Shown: positions 1-8,551 of the stretch, one piece after another
How positions within the stretch are numbered: position 1 is the first letter of the stretch
How the letters are laid out: each line of letters opens with the position of its first letter
Assembly: GCF_023935105.1 (NCBI RefSeq)
Contig: NZ_CP096040.1
Span: 1,736,001-1,800,000 of the forward strand
Source of the DNA: Caulobacter segnis
GTDB taxonomy: Bacteria; Pseudomonadota; Alphaproteobacteria; Caulobacterales; Caulobacteraceae
Direction of reading: 5' to 3'
Length of the DNA: 64,000 nt
The notes under the pieces: model-generated
What the model was told of the DNA's origin: nothing
Seen by the model: the letters and a program-made list of their open reading frames with translations, nothing else
The model's database searches: none
Position numbers and translations under genes: made by a program

Positions 1-218
1 GGCTCGCCCTCGTCGTCGTAGCGCACCGACAGCCACTGGCGCTGGGCGATGGCGTCGACCAGGCGATCGTAACCACTGGCGGGGCCCTGGCCGGAAGAGC
101 GACCGAGCGCGGCCAGCACCGCCGGGGCGCCGGCGACCAGGCCGACCACGGCGATCAGCGGCGCGGCGATCGCCAGGGCGCGGCCCCAACCCGCGAAGCG
201 CTTGGCGCGGCGGCTCAT
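1..218 (-). CDS. Membrane-anchored protein of the GTPase cassette, C-terminally truncated by the window edge
   Basis: Only the first 72 codons are visible; the gene runs off the left edge. The ATG at 218 overlaps the TGA of the upstream 903-residue gene (ATGA), so it is the last visible member of a coupled minus-strand operon. The protein begins with a short basic stretch (MSRRAKRF), then a hydrophobic segment of about 25 residues (roughly residues 13-40), then a soluble part starting around SGQGPASGYD, which should be periplasmic. I cannot assign a family. Because the preceding gene looks like a SEDS protein, a class B penicillin-binding-protein-like partner (one N-terminal TM, large periplasmic domain) is a possibility. 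That is inference from gene order only. Confidence 0.7.
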   Translation of the reverse strand, partial: MSRRAKRFAGWGRALAIAAPLIAVVGLVAGAPAVLAALGRSSGQGPASGYDRLVDAIAQRQWLSVRYDDEGE

Positions 219-2926
219 CGCCTGGCCTCCCGCGCCAGGCCCCAGACCGCCAGGGCGAACAGGATCGCGCCTTCCAGCAGGTCGCCGCCGGAGGTCGGGG
301 CCAGCAGGTAGGCGTTGCGGCCGGTGAACGGGACGAGCTGGAGATTGGCCAGGGTCATGTAGGCCGCCGCGCCGAACAGGCACCACAGCGCCAGCAGGCC
401 GGTGGCGCGACGGGTGTCGAGGACGGCGGCGCCCGTCATGCTCCAGACTGCGATCGGCGCGGCGGCCAGCAGAGCCAGGAAAAGGCCGGTGGCCAGGCGC
501 CCGAATGGCGACATCAGGTGGACGGCGGTGAGATTGTCGGTGGCCTGGACCGGCTTCAGCGCGGTCAGGTTGGCCGGGGAAAGATAGCCGCGTCCCAGCA
601 GTGAGCCGGTGTAGTCCGACAACTGCGCCGACCAGACCTTCAACGACTCCGCCTCGGTCGAGACATCGGCGCCCAGCGCCTCGGGGGCCGCGATCAGGTA
701 GAGGCGCAGCAGATTCTGGCTGGCCTTGGCCTGGCGGTCCAAGGTGCTCAGGGCCTGCTCATCGCTGAGACCGCGCTGCATCTGGGCGGTGTGGCCGAGG
801 CGGTCGGCATGGGCGGTTCCGATCGCCCCCAGGACAGGCAGGGCGATCAGCAGCGCCGCCGCCGCGATGGCCGGACCGGCCCACGGGATACGCGCGACGG
901 AGCGACGCAAGGCCAGGCCCGCCGCAACCCCGGCGATGGGCAGGACCATCAAGGCGTAGCCGCTGTCACGCACCGTGAACGGCGCGACGAAGGTCGTCGC
1001 GACCAGCAACGCCCAGAACACGATCGGCCGGCCCCAGCCGCGGGGCTGGGTCTCCGACGCGGCCAGGAGCTTGCCGAAGCCAAGCAGGATCAGAGGCGTG
1101 TAGACGACGCTGATCGCCAGCACCGTCACCCCGAGGTCGATCCGCTCCTTCCAGCCGATCGCTCCGACGGCCAGGCGGACGACCAGCGCCGTGACCAGCA
1201 GCAGGACGCCGGAGCGCCACGGCGAGCCAGGCTCGGCCTCGCGCTTGAAACGCGCCGCCAGGCCGGCGCGCCAGACGACGGCTAGGCCCCAGATCGCGAG
1301 CAGCAGCAGGTTCAGGACGCTGAGGTGATGAGTCCAGGCCAGGACGCCGACCGCGGCCGCGGGCGGAGCGAGGTCCAGCGCCAGGTCATCGGCCTTGCGC
1401 GGCTCGCCCGTCCGCGCCCAGGCCAGCAGGGCGGCGGGGACAGCGACATAGGCGATGGCGGCGTCGCCGAGGATTTCCCGCCAGTCCAAGGTGGGGTCGG
1501 CTTCAGCGGCGGCCAGGCCGATCAGCAGTCGCAGGGCCAACAGGAGTTGCAGCAGGCTAAGGATCGTCCACAGCACTGGGCGGCGATTGAAGCGTTCGCG
1601 GCTGGTCAGCAGCAGGCTGGCGGTCCAGGCCAGGACGATCAGCACCGCCGGCCAGGGTGTCGCCAGCCGATCCAAGGACAGGTGGGCGGTGCGCAGGGCC
1701 GGGCCGGCGGCGGGGACGTCCAGCCGGGCGCGGGTGAAGGCGTCGCAGGCCGGACCTTGCGGCAAGCTCGGAGCCGAGCGCAGGGCGTCGGCGGTCAGAC
1801 CGCCGACCACAGTGGCCTCCAGGCCCAGGCGGCGCGGCGCGGCGGCGCTATCGCAGCGGCCGATGATCTCGGTGGGCGGGGTGGCGAAGGCGATCTCTGC
1901 CTGGCCGTCGCGCTCGGCCAGGACCAGGCTGCGACGCAGCTGCAGGCGGCCGCGCCGCGCGTCCGGCCCGTCGAGCGCGCCATCGACGAAGCGCGGCTCG
2001 TAAACCTCGACCGACACCCCGGTTCCGAGCGCAATGGGGGCGGGCGCGGCATAGGGAACGACCCGACCGCCCCGAGCAATCCGCGCGCCGGGATCGGCCA
2101 GGACAATCGACCAGGCCGAGCCATTGAAGCCGCCTTGTTGGAACAGGAAGCTACGGGCCGGAACCCGCGCCGCGCCCTTGCCGACGCAGAGCCATCGGTC
2201 GCAGTCGCTCAGCACGCCGCCCGCCTTGGCGGTATCGGGGCGGGGGAAGAAATCGCGCAGCGGGTGGATCGCCTGGAGGGGCGTCCAGTCGTTGATGCCG
2301 CCGAACGCCAACAGGGTCTTTCGTTCGGGCATGGGCAGACCGGCTTCGGCGCCGGGACGCGCCGAGACCTCATCGTCGCGCCTGTCGGCCGGGACGAAGG
2401 TCCGGCCGCGCAGCACCGCCCACGCGGCGCCGGCGCGTTCGCAGGGCGCCTGGACGCAGACGGCGTCGCCCTCGGCGAAGGGCTGGGCGGCGGGCCAGGC
2501 CAGCTTACGGCCCTTGCGCAGGGCGATCACGGCGGGCGGCGGCGCGGCGTCGGAGCCGGCGACCACGAGCGCCAATGGCGGATTGTCGTCACCGGCCGAT
2601 AGGTCCGGCCGCACGGTAGCGAAGCCGGCCGGCAAGCGTGGCACGACGAGGTCGTCGCGACTGGCGTCGCCGCCCAGGCTGAGGGGGAACTGGCGCACCT
2701 CGGCCGTAAGCCGCAGCAGCGACAGGCGCATGTCGCCCGTGCGGCCCTGGGCGGCCGCTATCAGCAGGCAGCCGACGACCAGGACGGCTGGCGCGACGAT
2801 GCCGACGACCAAAGCCACGACGCGCTGGACCGACGGCTTGCGCCGCGCCGAAACGCTCTCCGTCGCCACGCGCCAGTAAGCCAGTCCGAGCACGAGGCAG
2901 ATCACACCCAGCAGGACACCACTCAT
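215..2926 (-). CDS. Large polytopic membrane protein with SEDS (FtsW/RodA)-like C-terminal region
   Basis: 903 residues from the ATG at 2926, which overlaps the TGA of the upstream gene (ATGA); a longer in-frame start exists but would run deep into that gene. Two N-terminal hydrophobic helices (about 3-15 and 32-53) precede a soluble region of about 350-400 residues, then some ten or more TM helices. Near the C-terminus the phrases LLGRGYL, ATDNLTAVHL, ANLQLVPFTGRN and TSGGDLLEG recall the conserved SEDS signatures (ATDFIF..AEE and PTKGxxLPFxSxGGS) in the same order and spacing. SEDS proteins polymerise peptidoglycan glycan strands or flip lipid precursors. The SEDS relation is my reading of the motifs; the large extra domain is unusual. 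Coupled to a GTPase and a GAP1-like protein. Confidence 0.72.
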   Translation of the reverse strand: MSGVLLGVICLVLGLAYWRVATESVSARRKPSVQRVVALVVGIVAPAVLVVGCLLIAAAQGRTGDMRLSLLRLTAEVRQFPLSLGGDASRDDLVVPRLPAGFATVRPDLSAGDDNPPLALVVAGSDAAPPPAVIALRKGRKLAWPAAQPFAEGDAVCVQAPCERAGAAWAVLRGRTFVPADRRDDEVSARPGAEAGLPMPERKTLLAFGGINDWTPLQAIHPLRDFFPRPDTAKAGGVLSDCDRWLCVGKGAARVPARSFLFQQGGFNGSAWSIVLADPGARIARGGRVVPYAAPAPIALGTGVSVEVYEPRFVDGALDGPDARRGRLQLRRSLVLAERDGQAEIAFATPPTEIIGRCDSAAAPRRLGLEATVVGGLTADALRSAPSLPQGPACDAFTRARLDVPAAGPALRTAHLSLDRLATPWPAVLIVLAWTASLLLTSRERFNRRPVLWTILSLLQLLLALRLLIGLAAAEADPTLDWREILGDAAIAYVAVPAALLAWARTGEPRKADDLALDLAPPAAAVGVLAWTHHLSVLNLLLLAIWGLAVVWRAGLAARFKREAEPGSPWRSGVLLLVTALVVRLAVGAIGWKERIDLGVTVLAISVVYTPLILLGFGKLLAASETQPRGWGRPIVFWALLVATTFVAPFTVRDSGYALMVLPIAGVAAGLALRRSVARIPWAGPAIAAAALLIALPVLGAIGTAHADRLGHTAQMQRGLSDEQALSTLDRQAKASQNLLRLYLIAAPEALGADVSTEAESLKVWSAQLSDYTGSLLGRGYLSPANLTALKPVQATDNLTAVHLMSPFGRLATGLFLALLAAAPIAVWSMTGAAVLDTRRATGLLALWCLFGAAAYMTLANLQLVPFTGRNAYLLAPTSGGDLLEGAILFALAVWGLAREARR

Positions 2927-3474
2927 CCGCTGCCGGCCCTCCGCGCCACGCCGAAGGTGGAGCGCCCCAGGAGCCGCCAGTGATCGTGGGCTCGCTTCAG
3001 GACCAGCAGCCGCCATAGCGCCAGGCACAGCGCGGCGATTCCGACCAGGATCAGCACCGGCCAGCCCAAGGTTGGGCCGAGGGCGACGATGACCGGCGAG
3101 ACCGCCGCCACGTGCTCGCCCGGCGCGGTGCAGAGACTGGCGTCGTCTCGCGCCAGGGCCCGCCGCGCCTCCCGAAACGCCGGGTCGCCGTCCATGCCGG
3201 TCCCCGAGCAGAGGTCATGCTTCAGCACCGCGCGCTGTGTCTCGCCCAACGCCGCGAGGCGTTCGGCGAAAGCCGGAGTCGGCGACGACCAGGGCTCCAA
3301 CTGCGACAGGCCCAGCCGCTCGATCCATGGCCCGCCGCCGCGCGTCGGCGCCGCGCCGACCGTCGCCACGCCGAAGTTGGGCGTCAGGCCGAACGCCCAG
3401 ATGAGAGCGATCAGGGCCATCAGGACCACGACACCGCTGGCCACCAGAGGGCCTATGCCGCCGCGCCGGCTCAT
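2923..3474 (-). CDS. Small two-TM membrane protein of the GTPase cassette
   Basis: 183 residues from the ATG at 3474; the start overlaps the upstream TGA (ATGA) and its own TGA overlaps the next ATG, so both junctions are 4-bp coupled. One TM helix lies near the N-terminus (about 10-28) and a second near residues 130-155, with a soluble loop of about 100 residues between them that holds two cysteines (DLCSGTG, SLCTAPG) able to form a disulfide if periplasmic. A basic tail follows TM2 (LKRAHDHWRLLGRS), suggesting a cytosolic C-terminus. I recognise no family. Its place between the GTPase and the SEDS-like protein suggests a membrane coupling subunit. Confidence 0.75.
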   Translation of the reverse strand: MSRRGGIGPLVASGVVVLMALIALIWAFGLTPNFGVATVGAAPTRGGGPWIERLGLSQLEPWSSPTPAFAERLAALGETQRAVLKHDLCSGTGMDGDPAFREARRALARDDASLCTAPGEHVAAVSPVIVALGPTLGWPVLILVGIAALCLALWRLLVLKRAHDHWRLLGRSTFGVARRAGSG

Positions 3475-4280
3475 GGGGCGGACTCCGCGACCGGCGCATC
3501 GGCCGGCGGACGACGCCGGAAGAGATTGGCCACGCCGTCCCAGGCGCGGCGCTTCTCGGTGTGCTCCTTCAGGCGCAGCAGGGCGCGGATCAGCTCCGTG
3601 ACCCCGACATGGCCCAAGCGGTAGTTGATGGTCTTGGAGCCTCGCGCCACGCCCTCGAAGGCGGTGGCGAACTGGAAGCTGGCCAGCGCGAACCATTCGT
3701 CGATCTGGCGCGCCACGCCCGGCCTCAGGGTGTTCAGCATGGCGAAGGCGTCGGCCTTGCGTGGCTCGCGACGCAGGACCCGCAGCAGATGCGCCGCCTG
3801 CGGATGGCCCTGCAGCAGCCGTCGGATCGGCAGCTGCACCGCGTCGGACTTGTGGGTGAGGTCGTCGCTCTTGGACAGGACGATGAACATCGGCTTGGTC
3901 GGCTTCTCGCGCTCGGCCTCGCGGCTACGGTCGAATACGGCGTAGGCGTCCATCGACGGGTCGAGGTCGGGACCGCCGCGCTCCTCCATCACCACCATCA
4001 TCTGAGCCATCAGGCCGACGCCGCTGATGTATTCGCCCAGCTCCTCGTGCTTGGAGGCCAGACGCTGCAGAGCCTGTTCGACGCCGCCCTCCAGCAGGCG
4101 TTTGCGTTCGCGCACCAGCGCCCTGAGCTTGGCCTGGGCCTTGCCGTCGCCGGCGTCCGTGGCCCTGCGGGCCTGGGAAATCTGCCGCTTCAGCGTCTCG
4201 ACCTTGTCGATCAGCGCCTGGGCTGGGGGCAGGGTGGAGATGTCCACGGGGGCGCCTCGCCGGCCGCCGCGCGCCGCCAC
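3471..4280 (-). CDS. C-terminal half of a frameshifted TRAFAC-like GTPase (carries the G4 motif)
   Basis: An open frame of 269 residues with GTG starts at 4280 and 4247. It has no P-loop. After a long, charged, probably coiled-coil helical stretch (about residues 24-85) comes FIVLSKSDDL (about 132-141), which fits the G4 (N/T/SKxD) guanine-recognition motif following a hydrophobic strand. The P-loop and G3 motifs lie in the preceding, differently framed gene (4211-5029), and the two frames overlap by 70 bp. The simplest reading is one GTPase of about 500 residues interrupted by a one-base shift at a run of five G (plus strand 4248-4252). Alternatives are programmed -1 frameshifting or two cooperating polypeptides. 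The stop overlaps the next gene's ATG. Confidence 0.65.
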   Translation of the reverse strand: MAARGGRRGAPVDISTLPPAQALIDKVETLKRQISQARRATDAGDGKAQAKLRALVRERKRLLEGGVEQALQRLASKHEELGEYISGVGLMAQMMVVMEERGGPDLDPSMDAYAVFDRSREAEREKPTKPMFIVLSKSDDLTHKSDAVQLPIRRLLQGHPQAAHLLRVLRREPRKADAFAMLNTLRPGVARQIDEWFALASFQFATAFEGVARGSKTINYRLGHVGVTELIRALLRLKEHTEKRRAWDGVANLFRRRPPADAPVAESAP

Positions 4281-5029
4281 AGGACGTCGTGCGCCAGCTC
4301 CGACAGCAGGGTCTCGTCGGCCGGCAGCAGGGTCAGGAAGGCGTGGCCCGTGAAGATCAGGTGCCGCATCAGCGTGTTGGCCTCGCCCAGGAACGAGCCC
4401 TCCACGGCGCGCAAGAAGCGTTCGCCGGGGATGTCGATGACGTAGAAGTCGTTGGCGCCCTTTCGGAAACGGTGGGCGGTAAACAGCGTGGTGTTCTCCA
4501 CGTCGCCCGGCGGCGCGCGACGCGGATAGCAGGCATAGGCGTCGCCCTCCTGCAACTCGTACTTCAGGCGGTTGAGGAACCAGGTCTTGCCGGCGGTCGG
4601 GAAACCCAGAAGCACCACGGTGAAGACGCCGGACTCGCGGATGCGGCGCAGGGTCTCGACATCCAGTTCGCGCGTGGTCTGGCCGACGATCGGCGCGACC
4701 GTGGCCGGTTCGGACTCCGCGACGGCCGGCGGCTCGGCCGAAGCGGCGAAGGCCTGGTCGACCTTCTGCTCGACAAGGGCGCGCAGGCTTTCGTTCAGGC
4801 CTTCGGGCGCCTGGGGCTCTGTGCTCGGGGTCTCGATGGCCGACGGGGTTTCCGGCGGCGTCATGCGGCGCAGGGTGTCGATGACCTCGTCCATCGTCAC
4901 ACTGGCGGCGGGCTTATCGACCGCGTGGACGGCCGGTTTGGCTACACGGCCTTCGGCCAGGGCGCAGTGCGGGCAGTCGACGAAGTCCTCGCCGGAGAAA
5001 GCGTTGGTGCAGATTTCGCAATAGATCAT
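4211..5029 (-). CDS. N-terminal half of zinc-ribbon TRAFAC-like GTPase (P-loop and G3)
   Basis: 272 residues from the ATG at 5029, overlapping the upstream TGA (ATGA). The N-terminus is a zinc ribbon (CEIC at 4-7, CPHC at 19-22). A low-complexity acidic/proline linker runs to about 125. Then come a beta strand, the Walker A motif GFPTAGKT (142-149) and a G3-like DIPGE (199-203). The last ~15 residues (PPWTSPPCPQPRR) look out of frame: the natural continuation VDISTLPPAQ is in the next frame. Zinc-ribbon GTPases in coupled operons with GAP1-like and membrane proteins were predicted to be biological-conflict or stress systems (Kaur, Burroughs, Iyer and Aravind, as I recall; DO-GTPase families). 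The exact subfamily is not certain. Confidence 0.75.
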   Translation of the reverse strand: MIYCEICTNAFSGEDFVDCPHCALAEGRVAKPAVHAVDKPAASVTMDEVIDTLRRMTPPETPSAIETPSTEPQAPEGLNESLRALVEQKVDQAFAASAEPPAVAESEPATVAPIVGQTTRELDVETLRRIRESGVFTVVLLGFPTAGKTWFLNRLKYELQEGDAYACYPRRAPPGDVENTTLFTAHRFRKGANDFYVIDIPGERFLRAVEGSFLGEANTLMRHLIFTGHAFLTLLPADETLLSELAHDVLWRRAAAGEAPPWTSPPCPQPRR

Positions 5030-6561
5030 CGCGCCGTCCTCCCATCGCTGGCCGCGGCGACCAGGGCCCAGGCGGCGCGGGTGAAGTCGGCGGGGCGCTG
5101 GGCGTGGCGCAGGCCGGCGGGGATGGCCCGCGCGGCCAGGTCGGCCGAGAGTTCGGGCGCGAAGGTCTTGGTGGCGGCCAATACCGCTGGGTCGGCGAGG
5201 GCGGCGTCCGCCGTGGTTGGCGGCCTGGCGAGCAGCGCCGCCAGCGCCGCGCGGACTCGCGCCCCGTCATGGGGCGAGCGCTGGCAATGCAGTCGTAACA
5301 GTGCGCCGGCCAGGCGCCGCGCGCCTTCGTCGTCGAGGCGTTTCAAGGCGGCGTCCAGCACCGCGTCGAGGAAGGCCGTTCCGGCCAGGGCGAGATCGTC
5401 GGCGAAGGCCGGATCGGTCGTCAGGTCCGCCGCCCACAGACCGACGATCGAGGCAAGGTCGAGCTTGTGAGCGACATCGCCCAGCCAGGCGGCGACGGCG
5501 GGTTTGGCCATCACCGTGTCGAGTCCACGCAGGGCTTTCAAGGCGCCAGGGTCCGCCCCGTCGGCGAGGCCGCGAACATAGAAGGCCGCGCCTTGCGCGT
5601 CGGCGACGGCGACCAGGGCGTCGAAGGTCTCTGACACGCCCTCGCGCAGCGCCGCGCTGGCGGCGTCGCCGCCTTGGGCGTGGCGCATCACCGCCCGCAG
5701 CAGCGCCACCATGGCCGAGGGCGAGAGGGCCGCGCAGGCGCTGGCGATCTCCTCGAACATCACGTCGTCGGCCGGCTGGCGGGCCTTGTCCTGCGACCAC
5801 TGGGCCGAGCGTAGCGCGGCGGCGTCCGGTTCGCGCTCGGCGATGGCGGCCAGCTTCAACCAGGCCTTCCACGCCAGGGGCGGCTCGGCCGTGGTCTTCA
5901 GCGACGACAGTTCGTGAGTGGCGGCGAAGACGGCCGGGCTTTCGACCGAGGGGTGGGTGACCAGCTTGAAGATGCGAGCCGGGTCGAGATCGCCGGCCGG
6001 GGCGATCAGGCTGGTGCTCACCCAGCCGGTCAAGCGCGCGCGCTGGGCCGAAGGCTCGACGCCCTCGATCAGGGCGATGAGCGCCGCCTCCGGGTCATCG
6101 TCACCGACATCGACGGCGACATCGCCCCAGCCGACGCGCGGCGTCGTCATCGGCTTGGCGGTCGGCGACAGCGCGGCCGGCGAGACCGTCAAGGGCTCGA
6201 GCCCGAAGGCCGTGTCGTCCGGCTCCGGCAGAAGACGCAGCAGGCGCGGGGAGGCCCAGTCGATGGCCTCCAGAAGGGCGGCCTCGACGATCAGCAGGTG
6301 GGCGACGGCGATGGGGCCCAGCTCGCCCTCGCCCAGATGGCGCGCCCGGACGACGGCGAAGGCCGAGCCGTCAGCGACCAGCGGCAGCATGCCCACGAAC
6401 CGGCGGCGGCGCAGCATGGCCCAGCCGGCCAAGGACAGGGCGAAGTCGGACAGGCGCGCCTGGCGCTCGGACGTCAGGCGAGAGCCGGCGTAGCGGCGCA
6501 GGCCGTAATTGCGGCCCTGGGCCTTGGGCCCGATAACGGCGGTGGCGACCGGGGCGGTCAT
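5026..6561 (-). CDS. GTPase-associated protein 1 (GAP1)-like cytosolic protein
   Basis: 511 residues, ATG at 6561, coupled by 4-bp overlaps at both ends. No signal peptide or TM segment. The N-terminus (IGPKAQGRNYGLRRYAGSRLT) has the look of the N-terminal domain of GTPase-associated protein 1, which accompanies zinc-ribbon/TRAFAC GTPases in predicted conflict systems. The middle and C-terminal parts (about 190-500) are alanine-rich and helical with repeating patterns suggestive of a helical scaffold. I see no catalytic motif. The assignment rests on N-terminal resemblance plus the neighbouring GTPase, so it is moderate. Its likely role is to relay the GTPase state to the membrane components. 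Confidence 0.65.
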   Translation of the reverse strand: MTAPVATAVIGPKAQGRNYGLRRYAGSRLTSERQARLSDFALSLAGWAMLRRRRFVGMLPLVADGSAFAVVRARHLGEGELGPIAVAHLLIVEAALLEAIDWASPRLLRLLPEPDDTAFGLEPLTVSPAALSPTAKPMTTPRVGWGDVAVDVGDDDPEAALIALIEGVEPSAQRARLTGWVSTSLIAPAGDLDPARIFKLVTHPSVESPAVFAATHELSSLKTTAEPPLAWKAWLKLAAIAEREPDAAALRSAQWSQDKARQPADDVMFEEIASACAALSPSAMVALLRAVMRHAQGGDAASAALREGVSETFDALVAVADAQGAAFYVRGLADGADPGALKALRGLDTVMAKPAVAAWLGDVAHKLDLASIVGLWAADLTTDPAFADDLALAGTAFLDAVLDAALKRLDDEGARRLAGALLRLHCQRSPHDGARVRAALAALLARPPTTADAALADPAVLAATKTFAPELSADLAARAIPAGLRHAQRPADFTRAAWALVAAASDGRTAR

Positions 6562-7193
6562 GGCTTGGGGACCGTGGTCGGCGTGGACGACGGTGTCGTG
6601 GCGTTGGCGGCGCCGACCGGCTGGGTCGAGCGGGGCGCGGCCTCATCGGTGGCCGCGGCGGGGCGGCCCAGCTCTCGTGGCGCGGCCCTGGCGGCTGGCG
6701 CGGGGGCGCGGGCCGGCGGCTTTTGGGCGCGGGGCGCCGGCTGTTGCGCGGGTTCGCTGGCGGCGGGGCGTGGGGACGGCGCCTCGACCGTCGGGGCGAG
6801 GGGAGCGATCGGCGCCGCGGTCGTCGCGGTTTCCGGCGGCGGGGCGGGTTCGCCTCGGCCCGTTTGCAGTCCCAGCACGAAGGCGAGCGCCAGCAGAGCG
6901 GCGGCGGCCAGGGCGATCACGCCCAGCGTCCAGGGGCGCAGTCGCCAGACCATCAGGCCCTCGGCCCTGGCGCGGCGGTCCAGCGCCTCGGCGATACGGT
7001 CGGCGGCTTCGGCGCTCAAGACCTGGTGCTGTTCGGCGACGGCGTCGCGCGCGGCTTCGCCGACCGCGCGGGTCAAGGCGGTCGACATCGGTCCGTCGGG
7101 ATCGTCCTTCACCGATTTCCCGGCCCATTCGAGGACCAGGATGGCGAGTTCGCGCCGCAGAAGTTCGACGTCTTGAAAATGGCCGTCCGCCAT
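6558..7193 (-). CDS. Single-pass proline-rich membrane protein, first gene of the GTPase cassette
   Basis: 211 residues, ATG at 7193; its TGA overlaps the ATG of the GAP1-like gene. The first ~85 residues are soluble and helical, followed by a basic/aromatic edge (VWRLRPWT) and one TM helix (about 90-110, LGVIALAAAALLALAFVLGL). The remaining 100 residues are a low-complexity Pro/Ala/Thr tail, likely a periplasmic stalk. No known domain recognised. It is the promoter-proximal gene, and the roughly 180 bp upstream should hold the operon promoter. Confidence 0.72.
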   Translation of the reverse strand: MADGHFQDVELLRRELAILVLEWAGKSVKDDPDGPMSTALTRAVGEAARDAVAEQHQVLSAEAADRIAEALDRRARAEGLMVWRLRPWTLGVIALAAAALLALAFVLGLQTGRGEPAPPPETATTAAPIAPLAPTVEAPSPRPAASEPAQQPAPRAQKPPARAPAPAARAAPRELGRPAAATDEAAPRSTQPVGAANATTPSSTPTTVPKP

Positions 7194-7372
7194 CGCTCGG
7201 TCCTCGCCATTGGGCAGGCGGAGATGATCGAGTCCACGAGTGGCTCATCATCCGCGCGGACCGGACTATCTTGGCTCCAACATGAAGCGCGCCTGAACGA
7301 GCTTGGCCTTGGGGCTTGCCCGATTGTCGCGGAGAGGCGCGGCGCTGACGAGATCGCCCCGACCGCGCGCGG

Positions 7373-8446
7373 TCACCCCAGATAGATACGGCGAAGCGCG
7401 GCGATCTTGTCGTCGGTCAGGCCAAGGCGCGCCTTGGCCGCGGCGATCGGCCCGCCATACCGAGCATCGATCGCGGTCAAGGCGCGGCGCATGATCTCGG
7501 GGTTCGTGCCCAGGACCACCTCGAGCACGCCCACCGGCAGCTTGGCTAGGGCCTGGGACTGGGCTTGCGAGAAACCCCCGAACGCCTCGCCCCGCACCGC
7601 CTGCTCAAGGTAGTGGGACGTCGGGACATAGGCTTCGCTCAGCGCGTAGTCGGCGATCACCGTCTGGCGCGGCGCGCCCAGCACCGACAGGATCAACGCC
7701 GAGGCCATGCCCGTGCGGTCCTTGCCGGCGCTGCAGTTCAAGGCCAGCGGGCCCTGGTTGGCGAGCAGTCGCGCGAACATGTCGGCGTAGTGGGGCGCCA
7801 GCAGGTCCAGGAAGTCGACATAGGCGTTGGCGAAGCCCTGGATGGCCGCCTCGGGGGTCGTCATCTTCATCAGCCCGCTCAGAGCCGTTGTCCGATCGTA
7901 GCTGATCGCCGCGACCTTCGGGTCACCCGCCTTCAGGAACGGGTTCGGCTCGGCCTCGCGTTCGGATGGGCTGCGCAAGTCGCAGATGACGGTCAGGCCC
8001 AGCGTCCGGAGATAGTCCAGGTCGGCCATCGTCAGATCGGTCATCACGCCGGAACGATAGATCTTTCCCCAGCGCACCTGTCGGCCGTCGGCGGCGCGCC
8101 ATCCGCCGAGATCGCGGAAGTTATGACCGCCAGCCAAGGGCAACAGCCGCTCGGCCACGCGGACCTGGCGACCATCGGCGGCGGTGACCAGGAAGTAGGG
8201 CCGGGGCGAGACCGGCGCGAGCAGGTCGGCCGCGCCGCCGCTGGCGGCCTTCAGCGGGCGTATGGCCGGCTTCTTTGCATCCGGATCAGCGGAGACGAAC
8301 ACCGATACCGCGTTCGCGCCGGTCCATGTCAGGCGGACGGCTTCGGGGGTGATGCGCGCGACCTTGGCGTCCAGCGGGGAGGCGACGCGGTCCGCCGCGG
8401 CCAAGGCCGTGGCCCCGGCGGCTGTCAGGAACAGGCGACGATCCAT
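7373..8446 (-). CDS. Secreted tyrosine-protein phosphatase (Y_phosphatase3 / PTPLP type)
   Basis: 357 residues from the ATG at 8446 (MDRRLFLTAAGATALA). This start gives a twin-arginine-like signal (RRLFL plus a hydrophobic stretch), implying Tat export; a longer in-frame start would bury it. An N-terminal beta-sandwich-like region (about 25-110) precedes the phosphatase domain: NFRDLGGW and the P-loop NCSAGKDRTG, in which C is the nucleophile and R binds phosphate. The residue before the cysteine is Asn rather than the more usual His. This is the family of atypical tyrosine/phosphoinositide phosphatases such as MptpB and LipA. It follows the TonB receptor gene on the same strand (gap 105 bp), which suggests co-expression and a role on an imported or extracellular phosphate ester. 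Confidence 0.85.
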   Translation of the reverse strand: MDRRLFLTAAGATALAAADRVASPLDAKVARITPEAVRLTWTGANAVSVFVSADPDAKKPAIRPLKAASGGAADLLAPVSPRPYFLVTAADGRQVRVAERLLPLAGGHNFRDLGGWRAADGRQVRWGKIYRSGVMTDLTMADLDYLRTLGLTVICDLRSPSEREAEPNPFLKAGDPKVAAISYDRTTALSGLMKMTTPEAAIQGFANAYVDFLDLLAPHYADMFARLLANQGPLALNCSAGKDRTGMASALILSVLGAPRQTVIADYALSEAYVPTSHYLEQAVRGEAFGGFSQAQSQALAKLPVGVLEVVLGTNPEIMRRALTAIDARYGGPIAAAKARLGLTDDKIAALRRIYLG

Positions 8447-8551
8447 GTTCGGGCTTTCATAAAAGGCAGGAAAGGCCCCGCCCGGCGCTCGTGGCGCGCG
8501 GGCGGGACAGTTTCGCGCGGGCTTCAAAGGGGGCTCCGCGCGCAGGGGACT

